Below, in pieces: positions 7,581-16,494 of a DNA stretch of 64,000 bases (positions are counted from its first letter, which is position 1; every line of letters starts with the position of its first letter). The position numbers and the translations under genes were made by a program. Source of the stretch: Ideonella livida (lineage in GTDB: Bacteria > Pseudomonadota > Gammaproteobacteria > Burkholderiales > Burkholderiaceae_C); contig NZ_JAAGOH010000024.1 in NCBI RefSeq assembly GCF_010499455.1, positions 1 to 64,000 on the forward strand, in the 5' to 3' direction. The notes beneath the pieces are model-generated. The model was not told the origin of the DNA. It ran no database searches and worked only from the letters and a program-made list of their open reading frames with translations.

Positions 7581-8096
7581 ATGAAGTTCCTCGAACGGGC
7601 CATCGTGCTCACCTGCCAGACCGTGATGTGGCTGACCACCGCGGCCATCTTCGTCATCCTGTGCGTCAACACGGTGCTGCGCTACAGCACCGGCGCCAGC
7701 CTGCAGTGGGCGGCCGAGCTGCCCGAGCTGCTGTTTCCCTGGCTGGTGATGGCCGGCGTGGTGCTGGGCGCCGCGCATGGCGCGCACATCACCACCAGCT
7801 TCCTGATGGAGGCCGTGCCGGCGGCCGTGCGCCGTGGGGTGTCGGTCACCGTGTGGCTGGCCGTGGCCGGCCTGTACGGCACCTTGTCCAAGGCCACCTG
7901 GGACATGCTGGAGATCGTGGCCGACGAGAAGTCGCCCATCCTGCAGGTGCCCGGCTCGGTGACCTACAGCTGCGTGATGGGCGGCATGGCCATGCTGGCG
8001 GTGCTGGCCCTGGTCTCGGCCTGGGAGGCGCTGCGCGGCCACCTGGGCGCCGGCGTGCTGCATGACGCCCCCGCCCCCGACGTGCACGTGGCCTGA
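7581..8096 (+). CDS. dctQ: TRAP transporter small permease DctQ
   Basis: A 171-residue inner-membrane protein with four predicted helices, the standard size and topology of the DctQ subunit. Recognisable features are the N-terminal MKFLERAIVLTCQTVMW helix, the LQWAAELPELLFPWLVMAG segment typical of the family, and a short hydrophilic C-terminus. The ATG at 7581 is preferred over an earlier in-frame start at 7548 because the MKFLE start matches DctQ proteins. It lies between dctP and dctM, 18 bp before dctM, and forms the QM membrane complex with it. Confidence 0.9.
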   Translation: MKFLERAIVLTCQTVMWLTTAAIFVILCVNTVLRYSTGASLQWAAELPELLFPWLVMAGVVLGAAHGAHITTSFLMEAVPAAVRRGVSVTVWLAVAGLYGTLSKATWDMLEIVADEKSPILQVPGSVTYSCVMGGMAMLAVLALVSAWEALRGHLGAGVLHDAPAPDVHVA

Positions 8097-8114
8097 CCCC
8101 CGGAGACCCCTGAC

Positions 8115-9374
8115 ATGACCGGACTCATCCTTCTCGTCTTCGGCGTCTGCGCGGTGGCGGCCATGCCCATCGCCCACGCCCTGCTGGCCGCCGCCATGGC
8201 CGCGGCCGCCACCTCCGACCGCGTGCCGCTGGACCTGCTGGTGCAGCAGATGGTGGCGCAGGTGCAGAGCTTTCCGCTGATCGCCATTCCCTTCTTCATG
8301 CTCACCGGCACGCTCATGATGGGCGGCAAGCTCGGTGAGGCGCTCATTGGCGTGCTCTCCAGCCTGATCGGCCGCTTCCACGGCGGCCCAGGCCAGGTGG
8401 GCGTGCTGTCGTCCACCATCTTCGGCGGCGTCTCGGGCTCGGCGGTGGCCGACGCCTCGGCCATCGGCTCGCTGCTGATCCCCTGGCAGAAGCGCCTGGG
8501 CTACCCGCCGGCCTTCTCGGCGGCCACGCTGGCGGCGGCGGCCACCATCGACATCCTGATCCCGCCGTCGATCCCGATGATCCTGTTCGCGCTGTCCTCC
8601 AACACCTCGGTGGCCTCGCTGTTCGTCGCCGGCCTGCTGCCGGGCTTCCTGATGTGTGCGGGCTTCATGGTGGCCTGCTGGTGGGTGGGCAAGCGCCGCA
8701 ACTTCCCCCGCGACACCCGCAAGCTGGAGTGGAGCGTGTTCAGCCAGCAGCTGCTCTACGCCTCGCCCGCCCTGGTGCTGCCGGTGCTGATCATCGTCTT
8801 CCTGCGCTTTGGCATCGCCACCCCCACCGAGGTGGCCGTGCTGTCCACCCTGTACGCCGGCGTGGTCTCGGCGGCGGTGTACCGTGACCTGGGCCTCAAG
8901 CGTCTGCACCACGCCATCGTGGAGGCGGGCCTGGCCACCGGCGTGGTGCTGCTGGTGATCATGGCCTCGGCCGCCATCGGCTGGCTGCTGACCTTTGACC
9001 GCATGCCCGACGGCGTGGTGGGCTGGGCCCAGCAGTGGATGGACAACCCCTGGGTGATCATCCTGCTGATGAACCTGCTGATGCTGGTCTGCGGCATGTT
9101 CATCGACCTGCCCGCCGCCGTGCTGCTGCTGACCCCGGTGTTCGTGCCCCTGGCCAACGCCATCGGCATGGACCTGGTGCAGCTGGGCATCATGATGACG
9201 GTGAACCTGGCCATCGGCCTGTACACCCCGCCGGTGGGCACCACGCTGTTCATCACCAGCGCGGTGGCCAAGGTCAAGGTCGGCCAGACCGTCAAGGAAC
9301 TGGGCCCCTTCTACCTCGTGGCCTTTGGCGTGCTTGCCCTGGTGTCCTACGTGCCGGCGGCCATCTTCCGCTGA
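8115..9374 (+). CDS. dctM: TRAP transporter large permease DctM
   Basis: A 419-residue polytopic inner-membrane protein of the DctM family, the subunit that carries substrate with Na+. It spans nearly the full length with about 12 hydrophobic segments. Motifs include IPFFMLTGTLMMGGKL, the GGVSGSAVADASAIGSLLIP loop and the NLAIGLYTPPVGTTLFITS segment, all conserved in the family. Translation starts at 8115 after CGGAGACCCC. Together with the preceding dctPQ genes it completes the transporter; the same membrane unit may also serve the orphan DctP at 17146. Confidence 0.94.
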   Translation: MTGLILLVFGVCAVAAMPIAHALLAAAMAAAATSDRVPLDLLVQQMVAQVQSFPLIAIPFFMLTGTLMMGGKLGEALIGVLSSLIGRFHGGPGQVGVLSSTIFGGVSGSAVADASAIGSLLIPWQKRLGYPPAFSAATLAAAATIDILIPPSIPMILFALSSNTSVASLFVAGLLPGFLMCAGFMVACWWVGKRRNFPRDTRKLEWSVFSQQLLYASPALVLPVLIIVFLRFGIATPTEVAVLSTLYAGVVSAAVYRDLGLKRLHHAIVEAGLATGVVLLVIMASAAIGWLLTFDRMPDGVVGWAQQWMDNPWVIILLMNLLMLVCGMFIDLPAAVLLLTPVFVPLANAIGMDLVQLGIMMTVNLAIGLYTPPVGTTLFITSAVAKVKVGQTVKELGPFYLVAFGVLALVSYVPAAIFR

Positions 9375-9439
9375 CGCTCCTGAGCGGGCCAGCCGCTGGC
9401 CGGCCCGCGCCCCTCCCCCCTCACGACAAGAGCCCCACC

Positions 9440-10381
9440 ATGCAACCCCATTCCATGCCGGCTGGCGCTGGCAGGGGGGCGGCTGCGTCCTCCGCTGCCC
9501 GCACCGTCTCCATCTCCGGCGCCCCCTTTGACGGCTACCCCGCCCCGCACATGCTGGAGAGCCTGGCGCGCATCGGCGCCACCCATGTGGAGCCGGCCTA
9601 CATCGTGGGCTACACCGAGCCCTTTGACGAGAGCGCCTTCACCGAGGCCCGGGCCGTGGAATACGCCCGCTGGCTGGCCGATGCCGGCATCCAATGCCAC
9701 GCGATGTCCAGCCACATCGACCTGGGCCGGCCCGATGCGCTGACCGTGTTCGCCGGCCGCATGGCCTTTGCGGCGCGCATCGGCGCCAAGGTCATCAACA
9801 CCAACGCCGCCGCCCGCAGCAACGCCGCGCGCTTTCACCAGAACATCCAGCAACTGGCCCGCCTGGCCGAGGAGCTGGGCCTGGTGATCGGCCTGGAGAA
9901 CCCGGGCGATGGCAGCGACAACCTGCTCAACGTGGCTGCCGACGGCCCGGGCCTGCTGCAGCGCATCGGGCACCCGCATGTGGGCCTGAACTACGACGCC
10001 GGCAACACCATCTCCCACCGCCCCGGCGTGGACACCGTGGCCGACGCCCTGGCCGCCCTGCCGCTGTGCGTGCACACCCACATCAAGGACGTGCGCCGCA
10101 CCCCGCAGGGCTACTTCTTCACCGGCCTGGGTGAGGGTGAGATCGGCTGCGACCGCATCGTGCAGGCCCTGGCCGCCACCCCCGCTTCGCTGCATCTGAG
10201 CATCGAGATCCCCATGCGCCTGCACCGCGGCCCCGACGCCCAGCCCAGCCGCTCGGCCTGGCGCGTGCCCCTGGCCGACATCGAGGCCCGCCTGGCTGAA
10301 GCCCTGGCCTTTGTGCACCGCCATCTGGACCCAGGCTCGGCCGCGGCCACGACTTCTTCCACCTCGGAGCTTTCCTCATGA
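9440..10381 (+). CDS. Sugar phosphate isomerase/epimerase, TIM barrel (EryC-like candidate)
   Basis: A 313-residue protein of the xylose-isomerase-like TIM-barrel superfamily that isomerises or epimerises sugars and sugar phosphates. The metal-ligand acidic and histidine residues appear in LVIGLENPGD (Glu), VGLNYDAGN (Asp), THIKDV (His) and HLSIEIPMR (Glu), spaced as in this fold. The start at 9440 is the first ATG after dctM; a hydrophilic alanine-rich lead of about 20 residues precedes the barrel. Its stop overlaps the start of the transketolase N-subunit (ATGA). By size and setting it could play the role of EryC of erythritol loci, or of a tetrulose/apiose-type isomerase; this is inference. 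Confidence 0.82.
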   Translation: MQPHSMPAGAGRGAAASSAARTVSISGAPFDGYPAPHMLESLARIGATHVEPAYIVGYTEPFDESAFTEARAVEYARWLADAGIQCHAMSSHIDLGRPDALTVFAGRMAFAARIGAKVINTNAAARSNAARFHQNIQQLARLAEELGLVIGLENPGDGSDNLLNVAADGPGLLQRIGHPHVGLNYDAGNTISHRPGVDTVADALAALPLCVHTHIKDVRRTPQGYFFTGLGEGEIGCDRIVQALAATPASLHLSIEIPMRLHRGPDAQPSRSAWRVPLADIEARLAEALAFVHRHLDPGSAAATTSSTSELSS

Positions 10382-11271
10382 CTGCCGTTCTTGAACGTCC
10401 GCCACAGGCCGACGCCGCGCCCGCCACCCTGGCCGCGTTGCAGCAGCGCGCCCAGCGCATCCGCCGCTTGGCGGTGCGCATGGGCGAGGTGCAGGGCCAG
10501 GGCTATGTAGGCCAGGCCCTGGGCATTGCCGACGTGCTGGCCGCCCTCTACGGCGAGTTTCTGCAGTACGACCCGGCCGAACCGAAGTGGGAAGGGCGCG
10601 ACCGCTTCTTGCTGTCCTGCGGCCACTACGCCATCGCCCTCTATGCCGCGCTGATCGAGGCCGGCGTCATCCCCGAGGCCGAGCTGGACACCTACGGCAG
10701 CGACGACAGCCGCCTGCCCATGAGCGGCATGGCGCAGTACACGCCGGGCATGGAGATCTCGGGCGGCTCGCTGGGCCAGGGGCTGACGATTGCCGTGGGC
10801 ATGGCCCTGGGATTGAAGCAAAAGGCTTCGGACCGCTGGGTCGTCAACCTGATGGGCGACGGTGAGTTGGACGAAGGCAGCACCTGGGAGGCCGCCCAGG
10901 CCGCCGCCCACCACGGCCTGTCGAACCTGCTGGCCATCGTGGACGCCAACAACATGCAGGCCGACGGCCCGTGCAGCGGCGTGATGCGCTACGAACCTCT
11001 GGCCGACAAATGGGCCGCCTTCGGCTGGATCGTGCGCCGCGTGGACGGCAACGACCTGGCCGCCGTGCGCCAGGCCCTGGCCGCGCTGCGCGCCGCCCCC
11101 GGCAGCGCCCCGCGCATCTTGATTGCCGACACCAAGCTGGGCCGCGGCGTGCCCTTCCTGGAATCGCGCGACAAGGCGCACTTCATCCGCGTGGAAGCCG
11201 AGGAATGGGCGCTGGCCCTGGCCGCGCTGGACACCCCCGCCCAAGCCCCCGTCCCAGGAGCTGCCGCATGA
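10378..11271 (+). CDS. Transketolase, N-terminal subunit (split enzyme)
   Basis: A 297-residue protein equal to the thiamine-diphosphate-binding half of transketolase. The ThDP/Mg motif is visible as MGDGELDEGSTWEAA followed by DANNMQADG, and the substrate-site segment EISGGSLGQGLTIAVGMAL is intact. The partner half is encoded next, overlapping by four bases, so the enzyme is an alpha2-beta2 type. It also overlaps the preceding isomerase gene. Split transketolases of this kind occur both as general pentose-phosphate enzymes and as pathway-specific enzymes, such as the apulose-4-phosphate transketolase of apiose degradation. Here it is clearly part of the TRAP operon. Confidence 0.93.
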   Translation: MTAVLERPPQADAAPATLAALQQRAQRIRRLAVRMGEVQGQGYVGQALGIADVLAALYGEFLQYDPAEPKWEGRDRFLLSCGHYAIALYAALIEAGVIPEAELDTYGSDDSRLPMSGMAQYTPGMEISGGSLGQGLTIAVGMALGLKQKASDRWVVNLMGDGELDEGSTWEAAQAAAHHGLSNLLAIVDANNMQADGPCSGVMRYEPLADKWAAFGWIVRRVDGNDLAAVRQALAALRAAPGSAPRILIADTKLGRGVPFLESRDKAHFIRVEAEEWALALAALDTPAQAPVPGAAA

Positions 11272-12290
11272 ACACCGCCGTTGCCAACGCGCCCGCCGCC
11301 GCCCCCAAGGTGCGCCTGAAAACCAGCGCCATGATCGCCAGCATCGCCGGCGAGGGCCAGCGCACCACCCCCGCGCCCTTCGGCCATGCCCTGGCCGCCC
11401 TGGCCGAGCAGCGCCCCGACATCGTGGGCCTGACCGCCGACCTGGCCAAGTACACCGACCTGCACATCTTTGCCCAGCAGCAGCCGCAGCGCTTCTTCCA
11501 GATGGGCATGGCCGAGCAGGTGCTCATGGGTGCGGCCGCCGGCCTGGCGCACGAGGGCTTTGTGCCCTTTGCCACCACCTACGCCGTGTTCGCCACCCGG
11601 CGCGCCTACGACTTCATCCACCAGGCCATCAGCGAAGAAGGCCTGCCGGTGAAGATCTGCGCCGCGCTGCCCGGCCTGACCACCGGCTACGGCCCCAGCC
11701 ACCAGGCCTGCGAAGACCTGGCGCTGATGCGCGCCATGCCCGGCATGACCGTCATCGACCCCTGCGACGCGCTGGAAATCGAGCAGGCGGTGCCGGCCAT
11801 CGCCGCGCACGCCGGCCCGGTCTACATGCGCCTGCTGCGCGGCCAGGTGCCACGTGTGCTGGACGAATACAACTACCAGTTCGAGCTGGGCCGTGCCAAG
11901 CTGCTGCGCGATGGGCGCGACGTGCTCATCGTCTCCACCGGCTTGATGACCATGCGCGCGCTGGAGGTGGCCACCGCGCTGGCGGCCGACGCCGTGGATG
12001 TGGGCGTGCTGCACGTGCCCACCCTCAAGCCGCTGGACGAGGCCACGATCGTGGAGGCCTGCCGCCGAGAAGGCCGCCTGGTGGTGGTGGCCGAGAACCA
12101 CACCGTCATCGGCGGCCTGGGCGAGGCGGTGAGCAGCGCCCTGATGCGCGCCCGGGTCATGCCCACCCGCTTTGAGCTGGCCGGCCTGCCCGACGCCTAC
12201 CTCAAGGCCGGCGCCCTGCCCACGCTGCACGACCTCTACGGCATCAGCCGTGACGCGCTGGCCGCCCGCATCAAGGGTTGGCTGGTCTGA
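11268..12290 (+). CDS. Transketolase, C-terminal subunit (split enzyme)
   Basis: A 340-residue protein containing the pyrimidine-binding (Pyr) domain and the C-terminal transketolase domain. The catalytic glutamate that activates ThDP lies in FFQMGMAEQVLMGAAAGL; GLTTGYGPSHQACEDLALMR and VVVAENHTVIGGLGEAVS are further conserved segments. The N-terminus has a roughly 30-residue extension ahead of the RTTPAPFGHALAAL start of the domain. It ends the operon begun at the SDR gene and converges on the hybrid kinase gene. It would transfer two-carbon units between ketose and aldose phosphates. Confidence 0.93.
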   Translation: MNTAVANAPAAAPKVRLKTSAMIASIAGEGQRTTPAPFGHALAALAEQRPDIVGLTADLAKYTDLHIFAQQQPQRFFQMGMAEQVLMGAAAGLAHEGFVPFATTYAVFATRRAYDFIHQAISEEGLPVKICAALPGLTTGYGPSHQACEDLALMRAMPGMTVIDPCDALEIEQAVPAIAAHAGPVYMRLLRGQVPRVLDEYNYQFELGRAKLLRDGRDVLIVSTGLMTMRALEVATALAADAVDVGVLHVPTLKPLDEATIVEACRREGRLVVVAENHTVIGGLGEAVSSALMRARVMPTRFELAGLPDAYLKAGALPTLHDLYGISRDALAARIKGWLV

Positions 12291-12369
12291 AGCGTGCGCG
12301 CTGCGGCGCCGGCCCCTGTGGCGCCCCACTCGGGCGGGACCGCAGGTGCCGGTGGCGCGGCGCTGCCGC

Positions 12370-14397
12370 TCAGGCCCGCGGCGGCGGGCTCCAGCCCAGC
12401 TCGTCCGGCAGGCCGGCCCCGGCCTGCCAGCCGTCCAGCGCCTGACGCACCCGCGCCAGGTCCAGCGGCTTGGTCCAGTAATGGTCAAAGGGCTGTGCCA
12501 GCCCCAGGGCCTGGGCATGGGTCCGGTCGTGGGCGGAGACCGCCACCGCCGGCACCTGCGCCAGGCCCGGCAGGGCCCGCAGCTGGCGCAGCAGGGTGGC
12601 GCCGTCCATGTCGGGCAGGCTCAGGTCCAGCAGCAGCAGGTGCGGCGGCTCCTGGGCCGCCAGGGCCAGGGCCTCGGCCCCATCGGCGGCGCAGGCCAGC
12701 CGCCAGGCACTGGCCTGTGCGGCCACGGCCTGGATCAGCACCAGGTTGAGCGGGCCGTCGTCCACATACAGCACCAAGGGCAAGGACGGCAGCGGTGCGG
12801 CTGCCGGGGCGTCCTGTCCCGCCGCCTGCCCCACGACCCGCGCCTGGCCGGGGCCCTCGAACACCGGCGACCCGGGCGCCGCACCGCCCTGCGGCGGGGG
12901 CGGGGGCGCAGCCGGCAGCCACAGGGTCACGCAGCTGCCCAGCCCCAGCTGGCTCTGCACCTCGATGCGCCCCCCCATGCGCTGCATCAGGCTGCGGGTG
13001 ATCACCAGGCCCAGGCCGGTGCCCTCCTGCCCCTGCTGCTCGGCGCCCAGGCGGTTGAAGGCCTCGAACAGGTGCTCGCGCTGGGCCTCGCTCAGGCCGT
13101 GCCCGGTGTCGCGCACCGCCAACCCCACCTCGCCAGCCTGACTCAAGGCCTGCACCTGCACCAGCCCGCCGGCCCGGTTGTATTTGATGGCGTTGGACAG
13201 CAGGTTGAGCAGGCACTGGCTCAGGCGGCGCGGGTCGGCCCAGACCTGCAGGCCCATGGGCACGCTCTGGTGCAGCGTGAGGTGGGCGCCCCGCAGCAGG
13301 GGCTCCACCAGCTGGCAGGCATCGGCCACCAGGGCCTCCAGCCCGCAGACCTGGGGCGCCAGCACCTCGCCACCGCTGTCCAGGCGGTGCAGGTCCAGCA
13401 GGTCGTTGACCAGGGCCAGCAGGGCATGGCCGGCATGGGCAATCTGGTTCAGGTGGCGCCGCTGGATGGGGCTGAGGGCCAGCGTGGGGTCGGCCTCCAG
13501 CAGCCGGGTGAAGCCCAGCACAGCGTTGAGCGGGGTGCGCAGCTCGTGGCTGACGCGCGCCAGGAACAAGGTCTTGGCCTGCGCGGCCCGGGCAGCAACC
13601 TCCTGGTCCAGCAGGCGCTGCTGCAACTGGCGGTGCTCGGTCACGTCCTCCAGGTAGGCGTGCCAGACCATGCCCCCCTCGGCCAAGGCCTGGGGCGTGG
13701 CCCGTCCCTGCAGCCAATGCACCCGACCCCGCACCCGCACCCGGAAGGTGTGGTGCCAGGGGGCCATGTCGGCCGCCGACTGCCGCAGGCTGGCCTGCAG
13801 GGCAGGCCGGTCGGCGGCCAGCACACGGTGCAGCAGGAGCCGGGCGTCCTGCTGCATCGCCTCCAGCGACACGTCCAGCAGCAGGGCCAGGGCTTCGTTG
13901 CTCCAGGGCACCCGCGGCCGGCCATCGGCAGGCAGCAGCAGCTGGCAGAGCACGCCAGGCACCTGCTCGCTGGTGCGCCGGGCACGCAGCAAGGCGGCGT
14001 CCAGGCGCTTGCGGTCGCGCAGCTGGACCAGCACCACCAGGTTCAGGGTGCCCGGATCGGCCGCGCCCGCGGGGCGCCAGCGGCAGAAATTGGCCACCAC
14101 CGGCACCTGCGCGCCCGGCGCACCGCGCAGGGTCAGGTAGGCCTCGTCCACCCGGCCGGTGGCCAGCAGCACCGGCAGCACGCCGGTCTGGTAGACCAGC
14201 CGCGCGGCGGGCGTGAAAAGCTCGGCCAGCCGGGCACGGGGCAAAGGGCCGGACCCGGCCGGCGCCGGCTCATCAAGCAGGCGCCACAGCGCAGGATTGC
14301 CCCAGTGCAGCCGCCCGCCGTCGTCAAAGGCGGCCACGGCCCCCGGCAGGGCCAGCAGCTCGGCAGGCAGAAGGGGCGCGGCCGTCGGGGCGGTCAT
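12370..14397 (-). CDS. Hybrid sensor histidine kinase with receiver domain
   Basis: A 675-residue cytoplasmic hybrid kinase without membrane helices. Two PAS-like regions occupy residues 1-270. The dimerisation/phosphoacceptor motif ARVSHELRTPLNAVLGF is at about 280-297, followed by an HATPase_c domain (LLSNAIKYN, DTGHGL, GTGLGLVIT) to about 505. The C-terminal receiver domain (about 540-660) has the acidic pair in YVDDG, the phosphoacceptor in LLLLDLSLPDMDG and the conserved Lys in YWTKPLD. It lies 3 bp after an RsbQ-like hydrolase gene, strongly suggesting co-expression. I infer that the hydrolase delivers a small-molecule signal to the PAS region. Confidence 0.9.
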   Translation of the reverse strand: MTAPTAAPLLPAELLALPGAVAAFDDGGRLHWGNPALWRLLDEPAPAGSGPLPRARLAELFTPAARLVYQTGVLPVLLATGRVDEAYLTLRGAPGAQVPVVANFCRWRPAGAADPGTLNLVVLVQLRDRKRLDAALLRARRTSEQVPGVLCQLLLPADGRPRVPWSNEALALLLDVSLEAMQQDARLLLHRVLAADRPALQASLRQSAADMAPWHHTFRVRVRGRVHWLQGRATPQALAEGGMVWHAYLEDVTEHRQLQQRLLDQEVAARAAQAKTLFLARVSHELRTPLNAVLGFTRLLEADPTLALSPIQRRHLNQIAHAGHALLALVNDLLDLHRLDSGGEVLAPQVCGLEALVADACQLVEPLLRGAHLTLHQSVPMGLQVWADPRRLSQCLLNLLSNAIKYNRAGGLVQVQALSQAGEVGLAVRDTGHGLSEAQREHLFEAFNRLGAEQQGQEGTGLGLVITRSLMQRMGGRIEVQSQLGLGSCVTLWLPAAPPPPPQGGAAPGSPVFEGPGQARVVGQAAGQDAPAAAPLPSLPLVLYVDDGPLNLVLIQAVAAQASAWRLACAADGAEALALAAQEPPHLLLLDLSLPDMDGATLLRQLRALPGLAQVPAVAVSAHDRTHAQALGLAQPFDHYWTKPLDLARVRQALDGWQAGAGLPDELGWSPPPRA

Positions 14398-14400
14398 GCC

Positions 14401-15240
14401 TCAGCAACCCTGACGGCTCAGCCAGTCGCGCAGCGCCGCGGCCACCTCGTCGGCATGGCTGAGGTGGGGAAAGTGGCCGCTGGCCGGCAGCATGTGCAGC
14501 GTGCTGCCGGGCATGCGGGCCACCATCATCTCCGCCACCGGTTGGGGCGCGAGGGCATCGTCGCGGCACTGCAGCACCAGGGTGGGCACCGCCACGCGGG
14601 GCAGTGCGTCACGGTGGTCGGACAGGAAGATGGCCCGCGCCCAGCGCCGGCCGATACGCGGGTCCATGCGGCCAAAGCTCAGCCCCAGCTCCTGGGCCAG
14701 ATCGGGCCGCTGGGGTTGGTGCAGGGCCAGCGGGACCATGGCCTGGGCAAAGGCCTCGAAGTTGATCTCCATGAGGTCGAACATCTCGTCGAGGTCGGGG
14801 CGCTCGAAGCCGCCCACATAGGCGGGCCGGCCGTCCAGCGCCGGCTCGTTGAGGTAGCGCGGCGAGGGGCCGATCATGGCCAGATGGGAGAAGCGCCCGG
14901 GCGCCTGGAGCGTGGCCAGCAGGCCGGCCATGGCGCTGGCGGAGTGGCCCACCAGCACGGCGCCCTCCAGCGCCAGCGCCTGGGCAATGTCCAGCATGTC
15001 CTGGGCATGGCCGTAGAGGCTGCCGTGGCGGTCGGGGTCGTAGGCCAGGAGGTCGCTGTCGCCGGCGCCAATGTGGTCAAAACTGACCACCCGCCAGTCG
15101 GCCTCGAAGTGCGGGATCAGGCGGCTCCAGGCCGACTGGTCGCAGCCAAAGCCGTGGGCCAGGACGAGGGTACGGGGGCCCTGGCCCCGCACGGTGACGG
15201 CGTGGCGGGCCAGGATCGAGGCACGGGGGCAGGAGGACAT
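14401..15240 (-). CDS. Alpha/beta hydrolase, RsbQ/KAI2-like
   Basis: A 279-residue alpha/beta hydrolase of the RsbQ group, relatives of the plant karrikin/strigolactone receptors. The catalytic triad is readable: Ser in VLVGHSASAMAG, Asp in QCRDDALAP and His in ASGHFPHLSH. The oxyanion-side motif LAHGFGCDQSAW and the FDHIGAGDSD segment are also typical. The ATG at 15240 is chosen over an upstream in-frame ATG because MSSCPRASILARHAVTVRG matches the usual N-terminus. In Bacillus RsbQ works with the PAS phosphatase RsbP; here the partner gene immediately downstream is a PAS-containing hybrid kinase. Confidence 0.88.
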   Translation of the reverse strand: MSSCPRASILARHAVTVRGQGPRTLVLAHGFGCDQSAWSRLIPHFEADWRVVSFDHIGAGDSDLLAYDPDRHGSLYGHAQDMLDIAQALALEGAVLVGHSASAMAGLLATLQAPGRFSHLAMIGPSPRYLNEPALDGRPAYVGGFERPDLDEMFDLMEINFEAFAQAMVPLALHQPQRPDLAQELGLSFGRMDPRIGRRWARAIFLSDHRDALPRVAVPTLVLQCRDDALAPQPVAEMMVARMPGSTLHMLPASGHFPHLSHADEVAAALRDWLSRQGC

Positions 15241-15423
15241 CGGGGGGGCGCTCAGGACATGGGTTCGAGACGTCGCCCGCCGGGCGACGGGCACGGGACC
15301 CGCCTGGCCAAACTGCACCGGTGCCGGCTCCCCGCCAGCAAAAAGCCTATTTTTCCTGTTTCGTGGTGGCTGTCGAGTCCCCCAAGGGGACGACCCACCG
15401 CCCGCGGCGTCGCCGGGGGCCGT

Positions 15424-16422
15424 TCAGCGTCCGGCCGCCGGCCGGGTGGCGTCGTCCAGGTGCAGCACCGCCATGGCGTTGTTGGCGGTGGTGGCCAGGG
15501 TGTCGATGGTGCCGGTGCGCAGGGCCCCCAGGATGGCGGTGACCTTGCTGTTCTCCGCGGCGATGGCGATCACGTTGGGGATGCGGCGCAGGTCGGTGGC
15601 GTTCAGGCCCACCACCCGGCCCTGGATGGGGGTCATGGCCGGCTGGCCGTGGATGTCGATGAAGTCGTAGCCCATCATGTCGCCCACCGAGCCCTGGCGC
15701 TTGGCCTCGCCGATCTCCTGGGCGCTGAACCAGCCCATGCGCACCATATTGCTGTGCTCGCTCATGTCGCCGATGCCCACCAGGGCCACGTCGGCGCGGC
15801 GGGCCTTGTCCAGGCTCTGGCGCACGGTGTCGTTGTCCAGCAGCGCGGCGCGCACGGCCGGGTCGTCCACCATGGCCGGGGCGTAAAGGGTTTCGCTCTC
15901 GCCGCCAAAGCGCGCGGCCAGCCGGCGGCAGATGTGGTCGGGGTTCATGGTCTCGCCGCCGCGGTAGCTGCCGCCAATGGCGCAGACAAAGGTGGGCCGG
16001 CGGCGGGCGGCGGGCATGGCGTGCTCACTGACCGCGCTGACGTTGCGGCCCATGCCCACGGCCACGATGGCCTCGTCGCTCAGGTTGCGGTCCAGCCAGG
16101 TGGCCACCAGGCCGGCCAGCAGGGCGCGCTGCTTGTCGGCGTCGGCGTGGTCCACGCTCAGCAGGGCGCGGGTGATGCCAAAGCGGCGCACCAGCTCGCG
16201 CTCCAGGTCCACCGTGAGGGTGGGGTGGTGCTGCACGCGGATCTCGACGATGCCCAGGTCCTGGGCACGCTTGAGCATGCGCCCCACCGTGGCCCGGCTG
16301 ATGCCGAAGCGGCGCGAGAGCTCCTCCTGGGTCTGGCCGTCCACGTAGTACAGCGTGGCGATGCGGGTCAGCTCCTCGGTGCTCATGGGGCCGCTGGCGG
16401 CAGGGACGGGGGCAGTGCTCAT
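15424..16422 (-). CDS. SorC/DeoR-type sugar-binding transcriptional regulator (first copy)
   Basis: A 332-residue regulator with an N-terminal helix-turn-helix (about residues 15-60, YYVDGQTQEELSRRFGISRATVGRML) and the large SorC effector domain (about 65-325), related to sugar-phosphate isomerase folds and binding phosphorylated sugars. Characteristic segments are AVGMGRNVSAV, AIGGSYRGGETMNPDHI and ALVGIGDMSEHSN. The ATG at 16422 is preferred to an upstream alternative with a disordered lead. It lies 72 bp downstream of rpiB on the same strand. Inverted repeats with TGAGC/GCTCA arms occur in the rpiB-dctP intergenic region and upstream of the DhaK gene; they are its likely operators. Confidence 0.9.
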   Translation of the reverse strand: MSTAPVPAASGPMSTEELTRIATLYYVDGQTQEELSRRFGISRATVGRMLKRAQDLGIVEIRVQHHPTLTVDLERELVRRFGITRALLSVDHADADKQRALLAGLVATWLDRNLSDEAIVAVGMGRNVSAVSEHAMPAARRRPTFVCAIGGSYRGGETMNPDHICRRLAARFGGESETLYAPAMVDDPAVRAALLDNDTVRQSLDKARRADVALVGIGDMSEHSNMVRMGWFSAQEIGEAKRQGSVGDMMGYDFIDIHGQPAMTPIQGRVVGLNATDLRRIPNVIAIAAENSKVTAILGALRTGTIDTLATTANNAMAVLHLDDATRPAAGR

Positions 16423-16494
16423 GCCGCGATTGTGTCGGAGCCCACCGCGGCCGGGCGGTGGCACCCGCCTGGCCGCGGGGTCCACCGGTCGGGC

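Noticed and set aside
6345-8912. Very long open frame (855 codons) on the minus strand opposite the TRAP genes
   Set aside because: It is a mirror of the genuine plus-strand genes caused by high GC and third-position bias. It has His/Gly/Gln-rich repetitive composition and no recognisable domain. The same applies to long antisense frames at 19646-22597 and 26894-28801.
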